Assembly: GCF_020379485.1 (NCBI RefSeq) | Contig: NC_063437.1 | Span: 14,347,726-14,411,725, forward strand | Direction of reading: 5' to 3' | Length of the DNA stretch: 64,000 nucleotides | Source of the DNA: Brassica napus | Lineage: Eukaryota > Streptophyta > Magnoliopsida > Brassicales > Brassicaceae | In this document: positions 24,108 to 33,326 of the stretch, piece by piece | How the letters are laid out: every line of letters begins with the position of its first letter | Numbering within the stretch: the first letter of the stretch is position 1 | Made by a program: the position numbers and the translations under genes | Notes under the pieces: generated by a model | What the model was told of the DNA's origin: nothing | What the model saw: the letters and a program-made list of their open reading frames with translations, nothing else | Database searches by the model: none

Positions 24108-25940
24108 TCACCAAAAGCCATTGCAAGAACAGCGACCGTCTTTGAAATGGTGGAACCTGTTTCTGTCTCTCACAATGATCTCTCTGTCAAAAATCTTGGA
24201 GATCATCATAGAGACCTGATGACAATCACCACAAACTCGAAGGTTCTTCACGATCCTAATAGGGACATCTTCTTTCAAACTCATTATACCAAACGCAATC
24301 GCTGCCTTTTCGCTATGTAGACACAAAGCATCCTCTTTCTCCTCTTCATCTATGTCAAACATAACCGGGCTCGTGTCTGCTTTATACCCAGCAAGTCTCA
24401 GCCTCCTCGAGATCTCCTTCCAAAACGACTCGATCTCTGTATACCTCGGGTGCGATTTATCTCCGACAAAGAACTCATGGACTTCTCCGTTGACCTCCAT
24501 TACACTGCACCCTGGTTCCTTTCTAACTCCTCTAGATTTCATCGACTGTCTAACATGACTAACGTTCTCCCAATTGTCTGACTCTGCATAGATGTTTGAT
24601 AACATGACATAAGCCCCGTGATTCGTCGTCTCTAGCTCGAGCATTTTTTTAGATGCAAGGACACCAAGTTCGAGATTCTTGTACATTCTAGATGCGTGGA
24701 GCACAGAGCTCCATACAGCAGCGTGAGGCTTCATTGGCATACGCTGGATGATCCCGACTGCTTCTTCTAAGTGACCTGCACGAGCATACAAATCAACTAA
24801 GCAGCCGTAGTGATCAAGCTGAGGCTCAATCCCAAACTCATCCCTCATCGAATCAAAATGTCTCTGCCCTTCATCTACCAAACCAACCACACTGCAACCT
24901 CTTAGAACCGAGACGAACGTGACAGCGTTTGGAGTAACACCATCTCGTTTCATAAGAGAGAAAAGCTCGAGACATTTCTCTCCGAACCCATTCATGGCAA
25001 ACCCGTTCAGGGCGCTGCTCCACGTGTACACATTCTTCTCTTCCAAGCCCCAGAACACTTCCATAGCTCTGTTCATGTCGCCGCATTTTGCGTACAAGTC
25101 GACCAACGTTGTCCCAAGCCTCACAGTGATTTTGATTTTGTTTCTCTCTATGTAAGAATGAGCCCACCTCCCTTGGTCCAAAGCTCCCAACTGAGTACAA
25201 GCGGATAAAACGGAGATCATAGAAACCGCGTTCACTTTCACACCTTCCAGCTGCATCAGATGAAACAAGTCCAGAGCTTCCCTCGATTCTCCGACCTGAG
25301 CATAGCCAGAGATCATAGCGTTCCATGCAATGGGGTCTTTCTCCGGCATCTCCTCAAACAACTTCCTCGCGAAACCAACATCCCCGCATCTCGCACAGGC
25401 CGTGACCATCGCCGTCCGACACACGAAGTCCGGACAAGGAACCGAGTCAAACACCTTGTGGCAAGAATCCGGACACCCTAGCTCAGCGTACAAAGAGATC
25501 AACCCGGTTTGGACATGCGGGTCATTGTCAAAACCGCGTCTTATGGTCGTACCGTGAACTTGAAGCCCTGTCTCACGCATACCCATCCCGGTACAGGCCT
25601 GAACCAAGAAGTTGACAGTGTAATTATCCGGTTTAAGATCGGAATGAAGTATCTTTCTGTAAAAATCGAAGCTTTTCTCTGGAACAGGGCTTTTACAATG
25701 TGCTCTGATCATAGAGTTGAGAGCAAACAATGTAGGCTTATCAGACCTATCCAGGATCTGATTCGCGTAGTCTAAGTGTTTCTGATCGCTCAAAGCCACC
25801 GCCTTTACGAACTGACCCACGAGATGGTCATCGTTGAGCGTCCCGTCGACTACGAGCTTGGCGTGGATTTGCCGCACTTCCTTAAACGGAGTGCCGGAAT
25901 CCAAAAGAGCGATGACCGGGTGTTTCACGATTCTGCTCAT
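24108..25940 (-). CDS. Pentatricopeptide repeat protein, DYW class (intronless)
   Basis: A 610-residue intronless PPR protein of the PLS-DYW type. These bind organellar RNA sequence-specifically and carry out or direct C-to-U editing. PPR units are visible as repeated helical pairs, for example DPIAWNAMISGYAQVGESRE and NAVTFVSVLRGCSVVGLVDE. The E region is followed by a DYW deaminase-like domain with the HSEKAAIAFG motif (HxE zinc/catalytic signature) and CGDCH. The last residues are CSCNGFW rather than the canonical DYW. Mitochondrial or plastid targeting is expected for the class, but the N-terminus is not strikingly presequence-like. From memory, the closest Arabidopsis protein is At5g40405, which would not be collinear with the flanking chromosome 2 genes. 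The start is the first ATG, just before the conserved HPVIALLDSG. Confidence 0.93.
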   Translation of the reverse strand: MSRIVKHPVIALLDSGTPFKEVRQIHAKLVVDGTLNDDHLVGQFVKAVALSDQKHLDYANQILDRSDKPTLFALNSMIRAHCKSPVPEKSFDFYRKILHSDLKPDNYTVNFLVQACTGMGMRETGLQVHGTTIRRGFDNDPHVQTGLISLYAELGCPDSCHKVFDSVPCPDFVCRTAMVTACARCGDVGFARKLFEEMPEKDPIAWNAMISGYAQVGESREALDLFHLMQLEGVKVNAVSMISVLSACTQLGALDQGRWAHSYIERNKIKITVRLGTTLVDLYAKCGDMNRAMEVFWGLEEKNVYTWSSALNGFAMNGFGEKCLELFSLMKRDGVTPNAVTFVSVLRGCSVVGLVDEGQRHFDSMRDEFGIEPQLDHYGCLVDLYARAGHLEEAVGIIQRMPMKPHAAVWSSVLHASRMYKNLELGVLASKKMLELETTNHGAYVMLSNIYAESDNWENVSHVRQSMKSRGVRKEPGCSVMEVNGEVHEFFVGDKSHPRYTEIESFWKEISRRLRLAGYKADTSPVMFDIDEEEKEDALCLHSEKAAIAFGIMSLKEDVPIRIVKNLRVCGDCHQVSMMISKIFDREIIVRDRNRFHHFKDGRCSCNGFW

Positions 25941-26979
25941 GACTATAACAACAACATCCTATGCAACCTGCAGGGAAGAAGGTACCAAGGAAGAACAATG
26001 TCAAGTAATGGTAAGAGATTGTGTTTAAAGTTCAGTTGGGCATTTTATCGAACATCTGGTGTGCGACTCTCGAAAATTTACAACTGCTAAAAAAGTCATG
26101 AAAATGCGGAAGATTATAAGGAGAGGATTATAACCTGACTCGGCGGCCTGCAAACTCTGCGCCGGTAAGATCTTTACGGCAGCAAAATTTTCCCAGGAGA
26201 GAGAGAGAAGAAGAAGCGTATCGATGAGTTTAGACACTAAACCAGTGTTTGGGTTATGTTGCAATTGTGATGCAGAACCGATCCAAAACCAACTTGAAAA
26301 AATAGTTTTTGATTCCGAATAAGTTGAACTAAAATTGTTGACAAAAACAAAAAAAATGGAACTTTAAAGGGGTTAGCGGGAATTGTATTCACGTGCGGTT
26401 TTGATTTTTATAATCTAGAAATTTGCTGAATTTGTAAAGATAAAAAATTCACACTGAAAATATTCTATTGTAATGATTTTAAAAATCTCTAGAGAATATG
26501 TGCAATATTTTGAAATTTTAGTTTTATGAATAACATTGTTTAGGATTCAATGACGCTAAATTTTAATAGAATCATTAAAATTTACACAGAGGCTAATTTC
26601 AATATTTCATATCGATCGTCAAATCTCCTCTATACATGGATGTTTTCTTTCCGCAGATTTACACAGATGCTAATTTCAATATTTCATATCGTCAAAACAG
26701 TAAATCAAAGTTCATCCGAAATTTACAGCGTATAAATAATTATATAACTCGAAATCAATACCCCCACATTACCTCTCTTATGCGAGCCCACACAGACACA
26801 TGCTAACTCTATATAGTATTTGAAGTAATTGAAAACAAGAAACATAACAAAAATGAGTCGTTCATATCATCACAGTTCAAACAACCGACACTCACTATTG
26901 TCCCTGGCTTTCAACTAATTCTTATTGTACACTTTGGTACACAATTCGTACAACATTCTCACATCAAAACCAAGAGAAC
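25941..26979. other. Divergent intergenic region between the PPR gene and the AP2/ERF gene
   Basis: This holds both promoters. A 35-bp direct repeat (starting ATTTACACAG, with one G/T difference after it) occurs at about 26579-26612 and 26656-26690; the second copy lacks four bases near its end. No gene was recognised. Confidence 0.45.
26810..26816 (+). promoter_or_regulatory. Probable TATA box of the AP2/ERF gene
   Basis: The sequence TATATAG lies 164 bp before the start codon, in a region otherwise free of competing T/A words. The distance is normal for a plant core promoter with a roughly 130-nt leader. Inferred from sequence only. Confidence 0.45.
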
Positions 26980-27591
26980 ATGGTGGCTTCTAATGGTGAG
27001 GACACCGAACGTTCCTCCACCAAAAAGAAAAAGGAGACCTCCGCAGTGGTATATCGCGGGGCTCGCATGAGAAGCTGGGGCAAATGGGTGTCGGAGATTC
27101 GAGAGCCTCGTAAAAAATCAAGAATCTGGCTCGGGACTTTCCCCACGGCGGAGATGGCAGCTCGTGCGCACGATGTTGCGGCGCTGAGTATCAAAGGAAG
27201 CTCAGCAATCCTTAACTTTCCAGAGCTCACTAACTCTCTGCCACGACCTGTCTCGCTCAGCCCAGCCGACATCCAGGCCGCAGCAACAAAGGCCGCATTT
27301 ATGGAATTCAAAACACCATCGCTTCATCTCGAGGATGAAACGCCATCTCAAACTAGATGTGAGACTGAGACGAGCGACAAGGCGTCGTCCTCACCCACTA
27401 CGTCTACGCTCTCAGAGGAGCTAGGAGAAATAGTGGAGTTGCCGACTCTAGACAATGAGTTAAGTAAAGATTTTGCGTTGTTCGACTCGTTGGAAGTATT
27501 GGTCGGGATGCCTCCATGGCTAGATGCTACCGAAAAAGATCCAGTACTGTTTGACCAACTTTTCCAAGAAAGCTTGTTGTGGAATCATTAG
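26980..27591 (+). CDS. AP2/ERF transcription factor, DREB subgroup A-4-like
   Basis: Intronless, 203 residues. One AP2 DNA-binding domain covers roughly residues 24-84: [20 protein letters not shown], then [20 protein letters not shown]. It is preceded by a basic stretch, KKKKE. The [16 protein letters not shown] form of the domain is typical of DREB group A-4. The C-terminal half is acidic, and the protein ends LLWNH, close to the LWSY-type ends of that group, suggesting an activator. It should bind GCC-box or DRE-like elements in the nucleus, probably in stress responses. In Arabidopsis the collinear gene I recall is At2g25820; I do not give a symbol because I am unsure of the naming. Confidence 0.93.
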   Translation: MVASNGEDTERSSTKKKKETSAVVYRGARMRSWGKWVSEIREPRKKSRIWLGTFPTAEMAARAHDVAALSIKGSSAILNFPELTNSLPRPVSLSPADIQAAATKAAFMEFKTPSLHLEDETPSQTRCETETSDKASSSPTTSTLSEELGEIVELPTLDNELSKDFALFDSLEVLVGMPPWLDATEKDPVLFDQLFQESLLWNH

Positions 27592-29639
27592 TAAGATTTT
27601 CTTGGAAAAGAAATTTATATTTTGATTCCTTCTCTCAATAGTTTCATATGCGTACTTTATCTCCAAGTACAACCTTAGATTAGTAAATACTTCCGCTAAC
27701 GGAATTATATAAAGTGTAAACAACACAAGCTTTCCTTGTTTCTTTTTTTTTTTATCTTGCATTCGATTGTTCACATATAGTTAAACTTTGTGTTATTAAT
27801 ATTTTTGGGTGGTTTAGTCATTTAAATGTAATGAGTATGTAGTAGTGGTTTACTGAAAGCAAGTGTTAAGTTATTTATATCGCAGTGTTTCAAAAAAAAG
27901 TTATTTATATTGCTTGTACGTGCTAGTAGATAAAGATCAATACACCTAAGGTAAATGAAAGATTAAAAATAAATCAGAAGAGTACAAGCTCGACAATACA
28001 TTAATTGTTTTACATTGGTATTCCCATGGTCGACATTTGAAGTTAACTAACGCAAAAGTTGGTAACAATATAAATCAGCTTAAGGTATCTCAGATATGTT
28101 TTCACTCTTTTTTCTCCGACTACATTTGGGTACAAATCAAATCATGTGGGTTTTGTCTGAGTTCAGCGTTCAAAAATTATTGGAAAACACCAAATTAGTA
28201 TTCCAAAACCATCACGTGTATGTTCGTCATTAAATAAAAAATGACCTCTAAAAAAGCAACCCGATCGAAGAGATTCCCACTCTGTCAAAACTGATTTTGC
28301 TATGACTTATAGAAAACCATCTAACCGAAATTTTAGGGATCTTATTGAACAGTATTTTCCTATTTGGGTTTTATTAGTGGGTTACAAAATTTGTAAAAGG
28401 CAACGTCACGTATGCATGAATCAAACTGATCATTCGTGTGCATTACTGTTGGTATATTCTTTTCTTCCTTTTTTTGTCTAACTATTTTTTTGTCTAACTA
28501 TTATTTTGCTTTTTCTAAGTTTGGAAAGAAAATAAAGACAAAGACTTTACATAGACGCATTTGAAATTTTGATTGGTCGGATTATCTCACTCAGGAGCGT
28601 GTCCCCTGCTACACACAATTCTCTTTCATGTCATTTTCAATCCTCGCTTAATTTTCTTTTCAAATTATGATACAGTATCTGAATGTAGTTTATAATTTAG
28701 ATGCCTAAATTAATAAGTCGCGACCAATTGCTTGAACCACGCAGCGTTAATGAGATCGCGAACGGTATTACAAACTCTTATAAATTTCACATAAAAGTAT
28801 ATTATGAGTCATCCTATTGCTTTGTTTCAGTTAGAAGAATCTTATATTTATTTCTTATACTTGTTCATTTATAAAGCTTATAAATGTTCATTGTTTGAGC
28901 TTATCCTGCATAGTTTGGATCGACAAATTTACTTCATGTATACAAATTTAATGCCGTGTTTCACCTCAAAAACTAGCTACCTCGCCTACATCGTTATTAT
29001 TTTGTTTCTTATCGACGGCTTCCATAACCTCATTTAGCCAATCAAATTTTAGTAGAGATGAACAAATTTGTGTGAGACGGTATATTTGGGTTAGGTTCGA
29101 TAGAGAAGCGTACAAAACTGAAGTCAATTGCTATTTAGAATATATATATAAAAAAGATTTATTGTTCAAATGAAGTCGTCGGGAAAATATATAGATGTTT
29201 AATTAGTTTTATATGGGACAGATTTTTCTTTTGGATCTCGCGTCAAAGAAAAGAAGACGAAGAAATTTGGTATTCAACATATTTTTAATCATGTGCACAT
29301 TCATTTATTCTTATAAGGCTGTATATTTTAAAAATATACACCTTTTATTTGTATTTGTTAATAAGGCTGTATAGTGTTTAATTTATCCTACCTAGTATAT
29401 TAAATTGCTTATAAATAACGTCACTAAAATCAAATTTGTATATCAAGTTTTTTTTTTGAAACAATATCAAGTTTTTTTAGTTTTAGTTAGATACCTAATA
29501 ATTATTTTTGTTTACTAGGTTTTTGGGCGAGTTGATACAGTAGTTGCAATGATTTATGTTCTATGTCAAAACTCTTGACAAACAATAGTAAATGACTAAA
29601 TCGTATATATATATAAATATTGAGCGTTCAAAATGCCTA
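27592..29639. other. AT-rich intergenic DNA, no gene seen
   Basis: Contains the 3' UTR of the AP2/ERF gene and long AT-rich sequence. A 19-nt piece ending in AAAAAAAA (27881-27899) is flanked by an 11-bp duplication, GTTATTTATAT (27870-27880, 27900-27910), a tiny retroposon-like insertion. The open stretch at 28804-29037 is hydrophobic and AT-rich but has no recognisable family. Confidence 0.4.
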
Positions 29640-30225
29640 TAACAAGTTGGAATTTTTGCAAAATTGACCTATAACTTAAAGTCAAACACAAAACTAACCT
29701 CCTTTTTTTTTGAAAATTGGTTTTGCCCTATTCACCCCACAAGTTCATATAATTTACGAAAATGCCATCCATTTTTTTTTTATTTTTTTTTTCGAAAATG
29801 ACATTTTTACTCTCTCACCCTCATCATCTTCAAGTAATTACAAGATTGCCATTGTCATCAATACCACAACCACCATGAACAACCAATTTGAAGCTCTTAA
29901 TGCTCCTAAAATCGATTTACCCTTCTTCTTTTTCCATTCTTGTGACCTAAACACAACATATCTCTCACTTTCTCTCCACAATGAGCTAAAAAAACTCAAG
30001 ATTTTGATTCTAAAATTTTCATGGTTCATAGAGTCATAGAAGCTAACGATTATGGGTGGGTGACTTCCGTTTGTGATTCTGTGTGCTTGGAGAAGCCTTA
30101 TGTATGCTAAGGAACTTATCTCACTAATTTAAGGTATGACATCGAGTTTTTTTCCAGATCTGTTCGTTAGACGACTTACTTGGGAAGTCGTCTGGCTGTA
30201 GACGACTTACCTTTCAGTCGTCTGG

Positions 30226-31056
30226 CTGTAGACGACTTACCTGGAAGTCGTCTGGTCAACGCAGAGGTTATTTTTGCAATTGACTTTGAAATCTGTAACC
30301 TGAGACGACTGAAAGTTAAGTCGTCTACTATTGTTTGGTTTCAAAAAAAATTCCAAAGAACCTAGACGACTTACATTTCAGTCGTCATAGGTTAGTTTTG
30401 TATTTGACTGGATAATTTCAGAAGTTTGACTTCCCCAGACGACTTACATTTCAGTCGTCTGGCGAAAATTAAAATAATAATATTTTTTTTAAAGTAAACG
30501 ACTTACAATTAAGTAGTCATAGGTTAGTTTTGCAATTGAAAAAAAAAACTTCAAGATTTAATTATACACAGACGACTTATAATTCAGTCGTCCACCAGAC
30601 GACTTAATTGTAAGTCGTCCAGGATTTTTTTCCGAGATTCTGGTCAAACCTCGTAAATCCTGGACGACTTACATTTCAGTCGTCTCGTGGACGACTGAAT
30701 TATAAGTCGTCTGTATATAATTAAATCTTGAAGTTTTTTTTTTCAATTGCAAAACTAACCTATGACGACTTAACTTTAAGTCGTCTACTTTTAAAAAAAT
30801 ATTATTATTTTAATTTTCACTAGACGACTGAAACGTAAGTCGTCCAAAAAGTCAAACTTCTGAAATAATCCAGTCAAATGCAAAACTAACCTCTGACGAC
30901 TGAAATGTAAGTCGTCTAGCTTTTTTGGAGTTTTTTTTTTAACCAAACAATAGTAGACGACTTAACTTTCAGTCGTCCGAAATAACAGATTTCAAAGTCA
31001 ATTGCAAAAATAACCTCTGCGTTGACCAGACGACATATAGTTTAGTCGTCTAGACA
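30226..31056. repeat. Long inverted repeat (hairpin), arms about 400 bp, loop 27 nt
   Basis: The left arm (about 30226-30627) and right arm (about 30655-31056) are reverse complements at roughly 90% by eye over their whole length. The inner ends are CCAGGATTT and AAATCCTGG; the outer ends are CTGGTCAACGCAGAGG and CCTCTGCGTTGACCAG. The 27-nt loop is 30628-30654. Each arm alternates GACGACTT/AAGTCGTC pairs with GGTTAGTTTTGCAATTGA copies. A transcript in either direction would fold into one long duplex. Confidence 0.88.
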
Positions 31057-31594
31057 ACTTAGATTGAAGTCGTCCGCGTCTTCTCCACTAGTTTTTAAGT
31101 CTTCTACGTTAGTTTTTGAATAACTTGTATTTTTAAGAGTGATAAGTAACTTCAAGATATGTAAAACTCATATTTACAAAATATGTTCTCTCCCTTAGTT
31201 TTACTAAATTTGACTAAGTTTTTCAATGCAAACTTATAAAAAATATGATATGCTTTGACTAGTTACTATTGTTTGTTTCCATCTCTTACCAACATTCTTG
31301 TTTATTAAGATGAGAAAAAGGCCATTGGAGTTTATTATTGCATATGAGAGATCCAAAGATAAGAAAAAGGCTACTGAAGTCTATTATTTCATTGATTTGT
31401 AAATGTGTAAACACATTGTTAGCACATTTAATACATCTTGGAAAACATTATTACTGATTTTACAAAAAATTCACAACTAAAAGAGTATACATGCAATTCA
31501 TAAAACAGATCACAAACAAAACTATTATAGATCATTCATCTACAAAGACAAGCTTGGATTCCACTTGAGTAGACAAGACCAGACAACTTTTAAG

Positions 31595-32683
31595 AAGTTC
31601 AGACGACTTCTAAGAAGTCCAGACGATTTCCAGGAAGTTCAGACGACTTTGCCAGAAGACTTTTAGGAAGTTCAGACGACTTCCAGACGACTTTACTGGA
31701 AGTCCAGACGACTTTACAGGAAGTCCAGACGACTTTTAGGAAGTCCAGACGACTTCCAGACGACTTCCAGATGACTTCCAGACGACTAACAAGTAAGTCG
31801 TCCCAGAAGTTTTCCAGATCTGAAAAACCTGCATATTAAATCCAGATCTGAAAAACCTGCATATTCAAAAACGTTCAAATGGCTTAAAAACAGAAAAAAA
31901 TGAGTGGAAGATTATATAAATCTACCTTTACAGAACACACAAAAATACATATCTAAAAATAATAGATCTACCTTTAAATTAGTGGAAGATGAGTACCAAA
32001 TAATTAAAAACCTGCAAAAAAAAAATAGATTAGTAACAAAGACATGAGACAAAATTGAAAAATTCATATAAAGTTTGGTGTTTTCAAGTCAAAGAGATTA
32101 GAGTGGGTTTGGAGAGTTTTAGTTTGGGAAAAAAGTAAGAACTTTATACAACAAGAAGTTACCAAATGAAGAAAAATCAGACATAAGAACTTACCAAAAC
32201 GCTCAGAAAAATCCAGACGACTTCCTAGAAGTCCAGACGACTTCCTGGAAGTCCAGACGACTTCCAGGAAGTCCAGACGACTTCCTGGAAGTCCAGATGA
32301 CTTTGTCAGAAGACTTCCAGATGACTTCCAGACGACTTCCAGACGACTAACAGGTAAGTCGTCCCAGAAGTCTTCCAGATCTGAAAAACCTGCACATCAA
32401 ATCCAGATCTGAAAAACCTGCATATTCAAAAACGTTCAAATGACTTAAAAATAGAGAAAATGAGTGGAAGATTAGATAAATCTACATTTATAGAACACAC
32501 AAAAATACTTATCTAAAATTAATAGATCTACCTCTAAATTAGTGGAAGATGAGTACCATTTGATTAAAAACCTGCAAAAGAGATAGATTAGTAAGAAATA
32601 CATGAGACAAAACTGAAAAATTCATATAAAGTTTGGTGTTTTCAAGTCAAAGAGATTAGAGAGAGGTTGGAGAGTTTTAGAAT
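31595..32683 (+). repeat. Direct duplication of a roughly 500-bp unit with GACGACTTCC arrays
   Basis: Two copies (about 31595-32130 and 32211-32683), separated by about 80 bp. Each starts with a tandem array of CCAGACGACTTCC-type words, passes through GACTAACARGTAAGTCGTCCC and a doubled CCAGATCTGAAAAACCTGCA, and ends with the same AT-rich tract finishing GGAGAGTTTTAG. Array lengths differ between copies; the AT-rich tails are nearly identical. Confidence 0.85.
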
Positions 32684-33326
32684 GATGAACATTACATTTT
32701 TGTTGTTTACTATACACAGAAATAAACTTAATTATCTAATTAAACACTTCATAAAACCAAATCAAACTTGAAAAGTGTTTACTATACACAGAAATAAACA
32801 CATATAGGTGAAAACTAATTTTTGAAAAAAACATTTTAGTTTTCCAAAATCTAGCCCTAACAATACTACAACATATGTTTGCCAAACTCCTAAACCAAAG
32901 TATTTCATGATTCACTACTTCCACTCATATATCTTCAAAACAAATCAATTTTATCATATCTTAATTTATATCAGTTAAAACTGTTTATAATTACTTGATT
33001 TTTATTTTTTACGAATCAAAATATTTTTTTACAAGATTTATAAATTATTTTTAAAATAAACTGGTACCAGACGACTTACACTTCAGTCGTCCAGACGACT
33101 TACACTTCAGTCGTCCAGACGACTTCCAATATCTCAGACGACTCAGACGATTTACTGGGGCTATATTCGTAAAAATGGCTTCTGTTTTTTTGTTTGGTCA
33201 CAAGGGGCTGAGCTGTAATTTCACTAGGCTTTTAGGTTAGTTTTGCATTTGATTCAAGTTTGGGTATAGGTTTGGAATTAAAATCAAGTTGTGGGTTAGT
33301 TTTGGTAAAAACCCCTAACAAGTTGG

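Larger units (their letters stand above)
29651..33315. mobile_element. Non-autonomous Mutator-like element packed with GACGACTT motif arrays
   Basis: A 3665-bp element between two copies of an 11-bp direct repeat, TAACAAGTTGG (29640-29650 and 33316-33326), within the 9-11 bp range of Mutator-like (MULE) insertions. The two ends resemble each other as imperfect inverted repeats: TTTTTGCAAAATTGACC with CAAAACTAACCTCC on the left; TTTTTACCAAAACTAACCC with CAAAACTAACCT from the right on the other strand. No transposase or other long ORF. Between about 30170 and 33145 there are dozens of GACGACTT cores and complements. They mostly sit as facing pairs about 22-24 bp long (for example GACGACTTACATTTCAGTCGTC at 30365-30386), together with copies of the end-like phrase GGTTAGTTTTGCAATTGA. 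Confidence 0.7.

Noticed and set aside
28804..29037. Hydrophobic 77-codon ORF
   Set aside because: AT-rich intergenic DNA easily yields F/I/L/Y-rich ORFs; no homology, promoter or conservation can be argued.
30172..33145. Regularly repeated GACGACTT units resembling a CRISPR array
   Set aside because: Repeats are short, inverted as well as direct, unevenly spaced and in a plant nuclear genome inside a bounded transposon; there are no cas genes.
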